The notes below the pieces were generated by a model that saw nothing but the letters and a program-made list of their open reading frames with translations, ran no database searches and was not told the origin of the DNA. The translations under genes were made by a program, and so were the position numbers. This document shows, in pieces, positions 10,719-21,900 of a DNA stretch of 64,000 bases; positions within the stretch are counted from its first letter, which is position 1; each line of letters starts with the position of its first letter. The stretch spans positions 108,374,512-108,438,511 of the forward strand of contig OY757907.1 of NCBI GenBank assembly GCA_963585895.1, given 5' to 3'. Source of the DNA: Sepioteuthis lessoniana (taxonomy: Eukaryota > Mollusca > Cephalopoda > Myopsida > Loliginidae).

Positions 10719-11172
10719 TGTAGCACGGAACAAAATAACAAAACTTTTTTGAAGAACAACAATGAATTTTTATGACAGAAAGTAGACTTGTGTCAGAGTA
10801 AGAAAAGGTTCTTTTGAGGTGTTAGGTAGCAGTGTCGCAGATAGTACGCCAGTTCTTTAGTTCTTTAGTGTGTTGCAGGTAGCATCGTTAGTTCTTTGTG
10901 TGTAGCTGGTAGCTGCCGTTATCTTCTTTAGTGTGTATTTGTAGGAACAGTTATCTTCAGTGAAGATCGTCAATGCTGGGTTCCCGTGGCAAGCTTCTTT
11001 GTTGGTCTGGTGCTCTCTATTCTACTGGCCGACTTCCAAAAAGGGCTAGAAAAAATTGTTCTTGAGAGGAAGAAGGAATCAATGCGCTCTGGTCGCTGAT
11101 TGGTCAGTGTATGGCCGAATCGCTTGGCGGGGGCATTGATTCGCGAGAGAAAATAGATCTGCGACTGCTACA
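10719..11172 (+). mobile_element. Probable LTR, no target duplication
   Basis: 454 bp with matching inverted ends TGTAGCA and TGCTACA. The flanks TTTA and CATC do not match, so this may be an end of a rearranged element or a recombinant LTR. It is close to family L1 in style (AACTTTTTT near its start) but not clearly the same family. Confidence 0.5.
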
Positions 11173-11269
11173 CATCAATCAACAAGTTTATATATACCAT
11201 GCTTATAAAATTATTTCGGTTTTTATGCAAAATATTTGACCAACTCGTTTTCAACTTTCTTCTTATATG

Positions 11270-11335
11270 TATAAAAATGGATTTGGCATTAATAACCTAC
11301 AATGGTTATGAGCCATAAAACCAAATTAAACCTGT
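11270..11335 (+). mobile_element. SINE B/C 3' tail fragment
   Basis: Only the shared tail (GGATTTGGCATTAATAACCTAC and a CCAAATTAAACC end) is present, as expected of a strongly 5'-truncated copy. Confidence 0.7.
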
Positions 11336-12045
11336 GGGTTGATACATCTGCCTAAGATCAGTATGTAGAATCTGATTCTCTCATCCACTAAGTTATTGTC
11401 TTTGGGTGAGAAATGGTGCCATGTTTTTGTCTTAGAGTAGAACATAGCAAAAACAGAAAGACATGCCTTGTCCCAAGAATTGTAAACTCCCAAATCCCCT
11501 ATAAGAAGAATGTCAGAATAGTTTGATGTTTTGATGACATTAGTTGTTCAACCTGGACAGTTTTTGTCCTTACCCACAAGAAGGCATATCAGTTCTTTTG
11601 TAAAAATGACCAAGTCTTATTTTTTACGAGTGTAGAGAGTTAGTTAAATATCAAATAAGAGTGTAGTACCTATGCCGCGACCGGCCGACAAACCCTTGCC
11701 GCGACCTGCCGATAAACCTAAAACATATCAAATTACACGCCCGAGTTAGGACGATTATATCCGAGTACGACCGGAACTGACTAAGCCCTTTTTTCTTGCT
11801 AACGACCTTGACATCTAGTTATAGCTAAAAGAAAAGGGAGAATTAAAATTAATAACATTCACAAAACACTTCGGCCAAAAATTACCTGATAAGACTTGAA
11901 CTAATAGTCGTCGCCAGCCTATAGCAGGTTAGGAAAATACTTTACGGCTACACTCATTTTTTATCAAAGAGTTTTATATCCACGCGGCTGGAGCTGTGTG
12001 TCACAGCACCTTCGTAATATCAGCAAGCCCTTTTCAACCCTCGTT

Positions 12046-13240
12046 GGCACGCCCCCGGCTTTTTAGCTGGGCCGTCTGGCATTCGTGCCGGATGGGTGCT
12101 CGAAACCAAGAGCAGACTCGGGGCCGAATAGGCCCCCAGCTTCGGCTGGGCAACCTTCGGGTGGGCGAGCTGCACTTTTGTCCCCTTTATACGGCACTAG
12201 ACCAAGCGTCTAGTTTAAGCCGTAAACTGGCATACGTGCCCGGACCCACATTTGGGTTCGTGAAACCGCTTGCCTCATCAGGCTCACATTGCACTAAGTG
12301 AGCCGATGAGCAGCACAGACAAGCAGGGTTCGAGTCTCGGCTCGTTCCCGACCTTCCCCTTCCCCTTTATCCCCACTTTAATCGGCCTTCGGGCTTTTGA
12401 CCTTGTGTCAAGTCGTGTCTGGTGGGAGGCAGCGACAAATATATGGCACGCCCCCGGCTTTTTAGCTGGGCCGTCTGGCATTCGTGCCGGATGGGTGCTC
12501 GAAACCAAGAGCAGACTCGGGGCCGAATAGGCCCCCAGCTTCGGCTGGGCAACCTTCGGGTGGGCGAGCTGCACTTTTGTCCCCTTTGTACGGCACTAGA
12601 CCAAGCGTCTAGTTTAAGCCGTAAACTGGCATACGTGCCCGGACTCACATTTGGGTTCGTGAAACTGCTTGCCTCATCAGGCTCACATTGCACTAAGTGA
12701 GCCGATGAGCAGCACAGACAAGCAGGGTTCGAGTCTCGGCTCGTTCCCGACCTTCCCCTCCCCTTTATCCCCACTTTAATCGGCCTTCGGGCTTTTGACC
12801 TTGTGTCAAGTCGTGTCTGGTGGGAGGCAGCGACAAATATATGGCACGCCCCCGGCTTTTTAGCTGGGCCGTCTGGCATTCGTGCCGGATGGGTGCTCGA
12901 AACCAAGAGCAGACTCGGGGCCGAATAGGCCCCCAGCTTCGGCTGGGCAACCTTCGGGTGGGCGAGCTGCACTTTTGTCCCCTTTCTACGGCACTAGACC
13001 AAGCGTCTAGTTTAAGCCGTTAACTGGCATACGTGCCCGGACCCACATTTGGGTTCGTGAAACTGCTTGCCTCATCAGGCTCACATTGCACTAAGTGAGC
13101 CGATGAGCAGCACTGACAAGCAGGGTTCGAGTCTCGGCTCCTTCCCGACCTTCCCCTCCCCTTTATCCCCACTTTAATCGGCCTTCGGGCTTTTGACCTT
13201 GTGTCAAGTCGTGTCTGGTGGGAGGCAGCGACAAATATAT
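12046..13240 (+). repeat. 398-bp tandem repeat, three units
   Basis: Units at 12046-12444, 12445-12842 and 12843-13240 (399, 398 and 398 bp) are almost identical. Each contains hairpins capped by UUCG loops (CCCAGC-UUCG-GCUGGG, ACC-UUCG-GGU, GGCC-UUCG-GGCU). Each also has a B-box-like GGTTCGAGTCT (12327 in the first unit) enclosed by the 7-bp pair GAGCCGA/TCGGCTC. High unit identity suggests recent duplication or homogenisation. Confidence 0.9.
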
Positions 13241-13649
13241 GGCACGCTCCTAGCGAAGCTCATTAAGGAGGAATCCTGCATTCTGTGCGGTCGCATTCAC
13301 CTTAACTTCCGACGTTGATCCCACTTCTCGTGGTAAATCCCCTTTTTTTTTTCCCCCACCTACATAGGTATGCACAAAGGTCCTTTTTAGGACCATAAGA
13401 GGTCTCTGTCTGCGGGTCAGAGCATCTCTGACTGGTCAGTAATGATCAGTCGAAGTAGACGGCCAGGCGGCAAACACGAAGACGGATTCTAAGACCAACC
13501 GGTCTTAACTCTCAGTCGGTTCCGATAGTCCGATAAGCTGCGCAGCGCTAATGGCACGGTCCAGCCTTTAGCTACTCCTTCGCTATCTGCGCAGCGCTAA
13601 GATAACGCCCATCTTAGCCTCGGCCTTCTGGCCTGTCCGCTCGACAGCT

Positions 13650-14032
13650 CGGCTTTGACCCGACAAAGCCTTCGCTGCTGTCCGCTCGTCCGCACGGCTT
13701 TGACCCGACAAAGCCTTCGTTCCCGTCAGCTCGCCCGCACGGCTTTGACCCGACAAAGCTTTCGCTCTCGTCCGCTCGTCCGCACGGCTTTAACCCGACA
13801 AAGCCTTCGCTCTCGTCCGCTCGTCCGCACGGCTTTGCCCCGACAAAGCTTTCGTTCTCGTTCGCTCATCCGCACGGCTTGGGACCCGACAAAGCCTTCG
13901 CACTAGTCCGCTCGTCCGCACGGCTTTGACCCGACAAAGCCTTCGCTCTCGTCCGCACGGCTTTGAGACGACAAAGCCTTCACTCCCGTCCGATACGTCC
14001 GCACGGCTAGGGGCCCAGCAAGGCCCTAGCCT
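13650..14032 (+). repeat. 45-bp hairpin minisatellite, ~8 units
   Basis: Each unit carries GGCTTTG-ACCCGA-CAAAGCC, a 7-bp stem with a 6-nt loop, then a CGCTCGTCC-like spacer. Late units lose part of the spacer. The last unit changes both sides of the stem (GGCTAGGG/CCCTAGCC). The 15-residue periodic frames at 13655-13906 and 13790-14107 reflect the period being a multiple of three. Confidence 0.85.
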
Positions 14033-14559
14033 TTCCTCGACCTCGACGCTCTTGCAAGGTACAACGCAGTCCACGTAACGACTCGCTGTTACGGACGGTT
14101 CTACCACTGCAACACCTGACTCACGTACGACCCGTCGTACGAGTCAACAACCCGATCGACACACCCTTGGTTAACCACAACATACCGTCACAACCAGGGA
14201 TATCGATCTACCAACCTCGATCGACCATCTAGCTGTACCCAACGACCAGCACCGACCATCTAGCTGAACTCAACGACTCGACCGACCTCAGCTTACCAGC
14301 ATCCAACATCTAGCTGTACTCAACGACTCGACCTACGCCAGCGACCCTCGTCGAACGCCCAACTGCGAACACATACAACCGCCACGGACATTTACATTCA
14401 CGCTTGTAAATACGACGAAATAAATTGTCATTTGTAATTATCATCATCTCACCTTTGTTCCTTCCTATTGCTTTGGCTGTTCTCATTCACATAAATTCAT
14501 TTGCGGGGTCGACATACTTATAGGCCCCGCAACACCTATACCCACAGAAATATCACGGT

Positions 14560-14895
14560 CATTCAAAAAATATTAGATATGCAGAAGAAAAGATTTATTA
14601 TTTTGAAGAGTCTTAAATTCAATTCTTCCTGGAAAATAAATACGAAATTAAAAAAAAACATACTTTGATAATTATTTTATTTTTTTATTTAATTTTTAAA
14701 AAGTTTTTATCCATTTTTCTCAAATATGTTTAATTTAATTAGATTTCTGTTAATTTATTGATTAATTTTAACATGTCAACCCGTCCAGGGTTATTTTATG
14801 CCTAAAATTAGATTCTAGATAGAAGTACAGATAGTGTACTTTCGTCCTAGCAAAAGTTACAGGAGAGAAAAAAAATGAAAAAAGATGCTGTTAAT

Positions 14896-14929
<34 letters not shown>

Positions 14930-15070
14930 AATATATATATATATATGTATATATATATATGAAGAAAAAAAGAAAATGACTCGTCGGGAAAAGAAAAAAA
15001 CAAGAACTAAGTGAATCGCTGTAGAATAAATATCGAAAAATTGCTCAATACATACATAAAGGTGATTGAG
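14560..15070. other. No gene; AT-rich with TC/TA run
   Basis: Holds a (TC)n(TA)n microsatellite at 14898-14960 and homopolymer-rich sequence. Confidence 0.6.
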
Positions 15071-15092
15071 AGAACTGTATAAGTAACAGAAG

Positions 15093-15132
15093 TTTATTCC
15101 TCGGGTTTCACCAAAAAGGTTCTTCAGGAAAT
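15093..15132 (-). ncRNA. Degenerate hammerhead-like motif
   Basis: The minus strand has core CUGAAGA (15127-15121), a clean 3-bp stem II ACC/GGU with a U5 loop, and GAAA (15109-15106). Stem III (CC/GG) lacks the required U16.1 and stem I is imperfect, so it is probably a decayed copy. A TG/TA microsatellite (15132-15156) adjoins it. Confidence 0.4.
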
Positions 15133-15439
15133 GTGTGTATATATATATATATATAGGTAGGTATGGAGAGGGGGTTTAACTATAAGGGAAATTATTTGGA
15201 ACTGTGTAACTCATGCTCTTCTACTTAAAGCCACAGAACTTATCACCCATTCCTTATGCTAAAGAATCAATTCTTTCCTGGAGAGAGAGAGAGAGAGAGA
15301 GAAAAGAAGAAAAACTTCGGTTTGATTGATAAAATGTTTCCTTTAACCTCTTAAGTTATTGGAGTTCTATGCCAAATAGTTTCACTAAATGGCATTCGTC
15401 CATTTCTACTTCAAGTAGCAAGCAACAGTTTATATTGGG

Positions 15440-15540
15440 TTATATGGTATCAGCAGCAACGAAAAATCTGGTAGGACCTATGATACCATATAATACAATG
15501 TCTCGATCCAGTCGGCTGAGACATTGTATTATATTGTGAT
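15440..15540 (+). repeat. Overlapping alternative hairpins
   Basis: Segment 15440-15452 is complementary to 15481-15493, while 15486-15504 is complementary to 15518-15536. The middle segment can pair with only one partner at a time. The right part lies at the head of a SINE C copy. Confidence 0.7.
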
Positions 15541-15975
15541 ACGCAGACTGCATCCCTACTGAAGGATAAGACACCCTGTCCCGCAACTAGTGTCCAGGAT
15601 ATGACAGTAAACCATTTAAGGGCAAGATTCCAGTCTTAAACCATTGGGGAATGTGGAATACCTCTTTATTGTCATTACTCCCAGGTCCACTCTGACTCGA
15701 ACCTGTTAGAATCCCATCTATGGATCAAATATAAATATTTAATCATTTCCTATTCTTAAAACCATTTTACTATGTGCTAACAAATAATTGATGTTAATTG
15801 AATAATTAGTATTACAGAGTAATATTTGAAACCATGTAAGAAACTAATGAGCTCTTGGTCATTTAAAAATTATGTTACCTACAAACTATTCGTTTTCAAG
15901 ATATATATTTGATATATATGTATTAACAGGATTTGGCATTAAATAACCTACAAGGGTTGATATAAAATAAAGCAC
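15505..15975 (+). mobile_element. SINE C copy
   Basis: Head CAGTCGGCTGAGAC, body CTCCCAGGTCCACTCTGAC, few subrepeats, and tail GGATTTGGCATTAAATAACC. The head is altered by the palindrome noted at 15486-15536. Confidence 0.8.
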
Positions 15976-15979
15976 AATC

Positions 15980-16960
15980 AACTAACCAGTCCTTAAATAT
16001 GAAAATTGGCTTTGATTAATTGAACCTAAAAAATATAACTTAGTAATCTGATGATATGATATATAATAATGATACTATAAAATAGTTTTTAAAAAATTTA
16101 ATTTTTAAAAAAGAAAAAGGTAAGTTTAAAAAAAAAGACAAAAAAATCCATTTTTGACTAGTTTTTACGTTTACTGTTTCAAGAAAAAGCAATCTAATTT
16201 ATCATAAGGCATTACTCTTTTGAATTTTCTTGAAATTTAATACAATCTTCACGGTATTATTTTTAATAAATTTTCTTTCATTTTGAACCTACACCAGTAG
16301 GAATTAAATAACAAACTGTTATAAATAGAACATAAGATAAAATTATAAATATAACAAATAAAATCTCCCACACTGTTTTTGACAGGAAGAACAATTTGAG
16401 CATGCGTAAAAAGTTTTCAGAGAAAGAAAAATCAAGAGAGAAAGAAGAATAGCATTACTTAGAGAAGCAGTCTTTTTCTCGTTGGGGAAACTTCTACGAA
16501 ATTCTAGCTGCACTCCAGTAAAGTTTTCACAATTTATTTGTTTCTCTTTTACTCTTTAATTTCTTTTCAGCTATACGTCACAAACCAAAGAAGAAAATAC
16601 TTTTACTGTTTTCAAAAAGAGACACAACTAACAACCAATCGAACATTCACGCCTGACAAAATATCTTCACTGTAAAAACTACAATAAAATGATATATTTG
16701 ACACAGGAGTTTTACAGCGGAAGTTTACCTTTGTTGGTATTAGGCATGGGAATATTAAGTAGCATTGGTCGCTAATAACGAGGATGCATTGAGGTTCTCT
16801 TCGTGTAAGCTTTATCAGTGTGAGCCAAAGGGCTTAAGGGGATCTAGGGATTACATCCATTTCCTTTCCAATAGTACTTCTAATGGCCGCTTGGTGAGGT
16901 GAACAAAGTGTCATATAAAAGAAGGGCGTGGCAATAATCACAACGTACGCAAAAGTGTGT
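15980..16960. other. No gene recognised
   Basis: AT-rich sequence. A TATAAAAG-like box occurs near 16915, but I could not define the element or gene it would serve. Confidence 0.4.
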
Positions 16961-16964
16961 TCGT

Positions 16965-17560
16965 TTCCTCCACAGAATGGAATTTAACTCCAACAGACCT
17001 CGTGTCATATGGCATACTACACCCTACCTTGATCTATGTCTTCACACAACAACTTTCATACTCTTAAGGACTCTCAAATTCTGCCGAAAGAACTGAAGCG
17101 CATTTCTTTCATACAACTCATTATAAGTTTTCTTGTATTTCATGTAATTTCTTTATTTATTCTGTTAAGTTTGCTCTATTTGAGGGTTTAACGCCTATTC
17201 TGTGGTGTAAACGTTTTTCCGTTCCAATAGAAATAGTCGCGTCTCCTAGACAATAAGTTTAAAATATATTAGAGTCATTTTCTGAGAGTTATATGTCTGA
17301 AGTTCATCGTTTGTCCAGTTGGTGTTTTCTGTTAGGTATTTTTTTAAAATCATAGACGGCTAGCTAACCGGACGCACATCCTGCAGCTAAACCCAGGACT
17401 TAGCGAGCACATGTGTTATACTGCTAGTAGCTGAGATAACTATGTACGTCTAGTACCAATGCTGAACGCTTAGTAAGAAATAATTTCTCTTCAGAGCCAG
17501 GAAGTCCATTTCTTCAGGCATGCACAGATTTCACTTCCTGTCAGAGGCCTCCTGGGAAAC
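16965..17560 (-). mobile_element. Repeat family R5 copy
   Basis: The minus strand contains TTTCCCAGGAGGCCTCTGAC, AGGAAGTGAAAT and a CTGTGCATGCCTGA block shared with copies at 21.46 and 22.38 kb and, with more divergence, 23.2-23.65 kb. The far boundary is uncertain. I do not recognise the class; AATAAA signals in sister copies hint at an LTR or another transcribed element. Confidence 0.5.
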
Positions 17561-17647
17561 GTTTTGAATTTATTCCTTTTTCTTTTTTTCTTAATCCCCA
17601 TTAGTTATTAAAATTTTATTGCGTAAAATGTACTGTTGACGTTTTAC

Positions 17648-18925
17648 CCAGTCGGCTGGGGCTGTAGAATACACCGACTGCTTCTTTGTATAGGGGTAAT
17701 ACCCCCTCCCCCAATGAGGGTCCTAGATTTGACACTAAACAATTTGATGATGAGGCTCCAGTAATGCCGGAACTTTGGGGAATGCAGAGTACCCCTTTAT
17801 TGCCATTGCTCCCAGGTCTACTTTGGCCCGGAGGGGTAACACCAGATAGGGTCTTATCTGTAGCGAGTTGAAATGTTGTTATTATTAGCGAGGGTTTTAG
17901 TTACGTGTTTCCTCGCTAGGTTGTGAGAAATAAAGGAAGAAGAGAACCCAGATGTCGGAAAGTTTTTATGATAGTTTTTAATGACAGCATGGAATATAGA
18001 GTTTACGTTTGTGCTGCAAGTCTCGTAGGAAAGGAAGGAAGCAAAGAAACATAATGGAGTTATGAGAGAGTGGAGAAAGTATTTTTGCAGCTAAATGCCT
18101 GGGCGAAAAGCATATTGTTATTTTAAGGCATTGTTGGACGTGTGAGGGAAATATGTTCGCTGTAGTAGAAAAAGTCATGTTTGCCGTTTGAGGAAATAAA
18201 CGTTGAAGTCACCGTGATTTTGTGGCTCTGGTTGTTTCAGGGAGAAGCGTGCGTGTCTCCAGAAAATGTTGCCCAGAGGTGAAATAAGAGCTACGTGTCG
18301 GAGCGAGATTCTTCATCGCAGTCGACATAGCCAATTTTGGGGTGACGTAATTGTGTGTTGCGTATTGAATGTATCTAATCCATATTCAACGGGGAATCCT
18401 TGGTCTAAGAAAAATAGCCAAGGAGTCCATGAATTAGACTGCTTCCCTCATGGTGCCATGCTGCTGCTGCTGGAGAGCAGACGGTAGACGTCTGCACAGA
18501 ACGAAGTTGTTCTGCGAAAAGAGAGAGTTTGACGGCTTTCCCCAATTACTGCTGCCCAGAAAGGTAGTTCCGGATGAATAGGATAAGTCATACTGATTGG
18601 GTGAAATTATGCGTTGACCCTAACGGTCGAATTAAATTACGCGCCAAACAAAAATACTAATTTCTTGCTGATACATATCTATGGGTCAAATAGAACTAAA
18701 CTGCGTGCTTATGCTTAACTGAATTTTTTTAAATAGAACTGTTTCGACATTTAACTGTGTGGACAAAAACTATACTTATACTAAACTAAATTGTTTGAAA
18801 TAGAAATGTTTTGACAATTAAAATGTGTACTCATGTTAAACTGAATTGTTTGAAATAGAACTGATTATTTGTATAAAAACGGATTTGGTATTAAATAACA
18901 TACAAAGGTTGATATGCTATAAAAC
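17648..18925 (+). mobile_element. SINE C copy, interrupted by a solo LTR
   Basis: The head and body (CAGTCGGCTGGGGC to GGTCTTATC) are at 17648-17858. The copy resumes at 18676 with TATCTATGGGTCAAATAG and runs to the tail near 18925. Open frames inside are not coding. Confidence 0.85.
17859..18675 (+). mobile_element. Solo LTR (TSD TATC), family L1
   Basis: 817 bp, TGTAGCGAG... to ...CTGATACA, flanked by TATC (17855-17858, 18676-18679). The SINE C consensus across the junction reads straight through once one TATC and the LTR are removed, so both ends are secure. It is related to 9897-10662. Confidence 0.88.
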
Positions 18926-19135
18926 ACAACCAACCAACTGTTGATGTTAGGTTCCATCATTAGAAGTGATTGTTCTTATGCTTCAATGCAGGGCATCATT
19001 ATTTAGTAGGGAATTTGTTCATGTTATAAATGTTATTAATTTACAATGATTCTGCAATTTTAGATTTAGACATTAGAAAAGTATTTTGTAATTTGCTTGA
19101 AGCATTGCACAAGTTATTTTATTTTATTGTATTGA

Positions 19136-19391
19136 ATTAATTTAGACGGGTATTGTAATGTAAAATGATAATTATTTGAGTCTAATTAATTTTAAAGTAA
19201 AACTTCATGCTCAAAGACTTTTTTTAAAAAATGAACACGATGCTGGATGTTCATTTTTTAAAAATTTGAACATCCAACATCGTGTTCCTTTATCAAAAAA
19301 AAAAAAAAATCTTTGACGATGAAGTTTTACTTTGAAGTTAATTAGATCCAAATAATTCTTATTTTACATTGCAATAGTCTTCTAAATTAAT
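19136..19391. mobile_element. Foldback element / MITE-like palindrome
   Basis: Arms 19136-19253 and 19267-19391 pair with roughly 85-90% identity around a ~13-bp loop. No clear target duplication was found. The core of each arm (AACACGATG...GGATGTTC) is the best conserved part. Confidence 0.8.
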
Positions 19392-19723
19392 GTAGACATT
19401 ATATTTCACTTAGCAAGAACTTCAAGACAATTCTCGTTAGTTAACTTTTTTATGTCAACCAAACAAGAATGAAGTTAACAAAAAGGGAAAATGTGTACAT
19501 ACTAACAACCACAGCTTGGTCTGCTTTGATCACGTGATATAGGCGACGCAGATTAACTAAATTACAAAACTATTAACTCACTCATTTAGTTGTAATGCCA
19601 GATCCATGATAGCTGCACATTAGTGTCGAAAAATTTGGTTGACAAAATTTCTTGCAGCTTTAGTATTTGTTTGTAGAAAGATTATATCTGTTGGAGAATA
19701 AATTTGCCTTTCCCATATGCTAG

Positions 19724-20926
19724 TGTGACGGCAAATTAAAATATTAATCCCAAGACGGGAGTTTATTTTTCGCACGTGTGAAGACAGGGCAGCCTGGCGC
19801 TTGATCCCTCGTAGAATAAGTTCCAGTTAAGATTCCCCTTTTGGGCGTAGGGAAGCTGGCAGGTTATGTTGGAGTTAATTTGGGGCCAGACTGACCGCCG
19901 CTGGCAAGGGGTTTCCAAGTTTCACGTTGCACACAAACACCCACCAGACCACTATCTCTTCCTACCCGTAGGATAATGGAAGATATGGGCCTCTACGTTT
20001 AGATATAGTAATATTAATTTTAGTAGTCAACAATTCCGGTTTCACGGATAATATTTTTAAAGGGAAGAATAGGACAATTTAGGCGAGAATAACATGAGGC
20101 GAACGAAGCTGAAAACAAACATGAAATAGGCAACTTGACTGGCAGACAACACAATGAATAAATTTCATCACGTGGGGACATTAAAATATGACAAGGTTTT
20201 TTTTTACCACACGCGGACACACGTATTTAATGTGTCAGCTATATTATCAGCGGATAGTACATAAATACAAATGTCTTTCTTCTCTTTTTTCTTTTCTTTC
20301 TTCTTTCTTTAAATTGAGAGAGAGAGAGAATATGTAATTGGAGTACTTAGCTTTTTGATGGGTTCCTTCGGAGGGTATTTTCTCTTTTACGGGCTAGCGG
20401 GGTTATATATATATATATAGCTCTGGCTTGAAGGCATAGGTACTTCTTGTCCAAGATTCTTTCCGCTTTCCCCCGGTAATTTCGGCGGCAGTTTCAATAT
20501 ATCTTATCACTTCAACTACAGTCCTGCAAATCCCGGTTCTGTTTCTTTGCCCGGAGTTTGGCACGAGATTCTCTCCCTCTGTTCACGGTGACATCTCTCT
20601 TCAAAACTGATATTCTTTATCCCTATTTCCGCTGAAGAAAAAGGGTGCTACTTCCGATTTAGGATTCTAGCCAATCATTTAGCCTTTTTCTTCTTCTCTC
20701 CGGTCACAGAGTGCAAACAACTGTTGGCTTTCATTCTGACCTGGATTTGTTACTTCGGCCGCGAGAAATTGACCTACATTCTTTTCTTCCTTCAACGGCC
20801 GGCTGAAGTTGACCTACATTCCTTATCTCTCTTTTAACGGTCAGTCTTTGGCGGCCTGTTAATTCAAACACGGAGGGGTAGTAGAAATTCCTTATTTCTC
20901 TCCTCTCAGTGGTAGACCACGTGACA
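19724..20926 (+). mobile_element. Solo LTR (TSD CTAG)
   Basis: 1,203 bp, TGTGACGGCAAATT... to ...CACGTGACA, with CTAG at 19720-19723 and 20927-20930. It contains TC-, GA- and TA-rich stretches and no protein remnants. The open frames at 20020-20220 and 20731-20997 (minus) have no recognisable domain. Orientation is assumed. Confidence 0.8.
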
Positions 20927-21454
20927 CTAGTATCAGAGATATCAATTTGTAAAGGAGTTATTGTTTTGGACTTGAAGTCGTTAGTTGTGATTAACATTTT
21001 AGTAGTGATTAGGAATGTAAAAACAATTTGTACAACTCAATAAGTTTTATTGTTGAAACAAAATAGAAAAGAGGATATATAAAGAAAAGAGATACAAAAA
21101 GAGTGAATGAAGAAATATATATATAGTATTAGGTTGATTGGTGCTAAGGAGTATATTTTATCAAGTCCCCACGCATCAAGGTCCAATATTGGCATTAGTA
21201 TATTGTAGGGATTAGAAAAAAGAAAATTAGATAAATAAAATAAAGTAAATTCGGGAAGTATAGAAGTTCCCAGAAGCCCTTAGTGATATTATGGCTCTAT
21301 GACAGTACATTATAAATAAAATAGAAACAAGTCATGACACGATGAGTGAGTAGCCATGTTGGCTATCTCGTTTACTGTTCTAAACTGCGGGGACGGAAGT
21401 ACCTATTATTATCTTTATTTTCTGATTGTCCATCTAGGGGGAATAACACATACT

Positions 21455-21900
21455 ATGACACTCTTGACAGGAAGTTGAAACTGTGCATGCCTGAAAACAG
21501 ATATAAGGGCAAGAGAAAGAAACTCGTCCTCTTTCAGCACTGAGCGTTGGATCGGAAAGACTTATTTTTTTCCTGTTGCTGATGGGAAAACCATGTGCCC
21601 GCTCAGCGGCACGCTGGTTCACTCTTTCGCCAGTAGCAGCCTATATCAAAAGCACCAAATGGGATTATCACCCACTACTAAAAACACCGAATTTGGATAT
21701 ATCAACCCGAAAACAACTAGTGGATGTTTAACACCTTGTCTGGGAGACGCAACCATTTCATTTGGACTCAGGAAGAATTTTCCTCACCCACGAAATTGTC
21801 GTTGACCTCAGAAATAAAGTTAAAAATGTAAAAGGCATCGTCTCCTTTCTTTCCTTTATTCAGGAATTCTTTTGTGACCTTCTACAGACAAAAAGACACC
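21455..21900 (+). mobile_element. Repeat family R5 copy
   Basis: Starts near GACAGGAAGTTGAAAC and carries CTGTGCATGCCTGA, a TTTCCTGTTGCTGATGG-like part and AATAAA near 21813. It aligns with the arms of the inverted pair just downstream. Confidence 0.5.

Larger units (their letters stand above)
11673..14534 (+). mobile_element. Giant GC-rich solo LTR (TSD CCTA)
   Basis: 2,862 bp with TGCCGCGACC... and ...CCCCGCAACA ends and CCTA on both sides (11669-11672, 14535-14538). It contains in order a 25-bp duplication at the start, ~300 bp of AT-rich sequence, three 398-bp GC-rich tandem units, a ~400-bp unique part, eight ~45-bp hairpin units, and an AATAAA signal at 14419-14424 some 110 bp before the end. 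The signal supports plus orientation. No gag/pol remains. It is very long for an LTR, and its GC content stands out from the surrounding DNA. The open frames in it (for example 12367-12972 minus, 201 codons, and 12422-12700) arise from the tandem units; none has a recognisable domain. Confidence 0.75.

Noticed and set aside
12367-12972. 201-codon minus-strand frame
   Set aside because: It spans the 398-bp tandem units; its protein simply repeats with them and lacks any domain.
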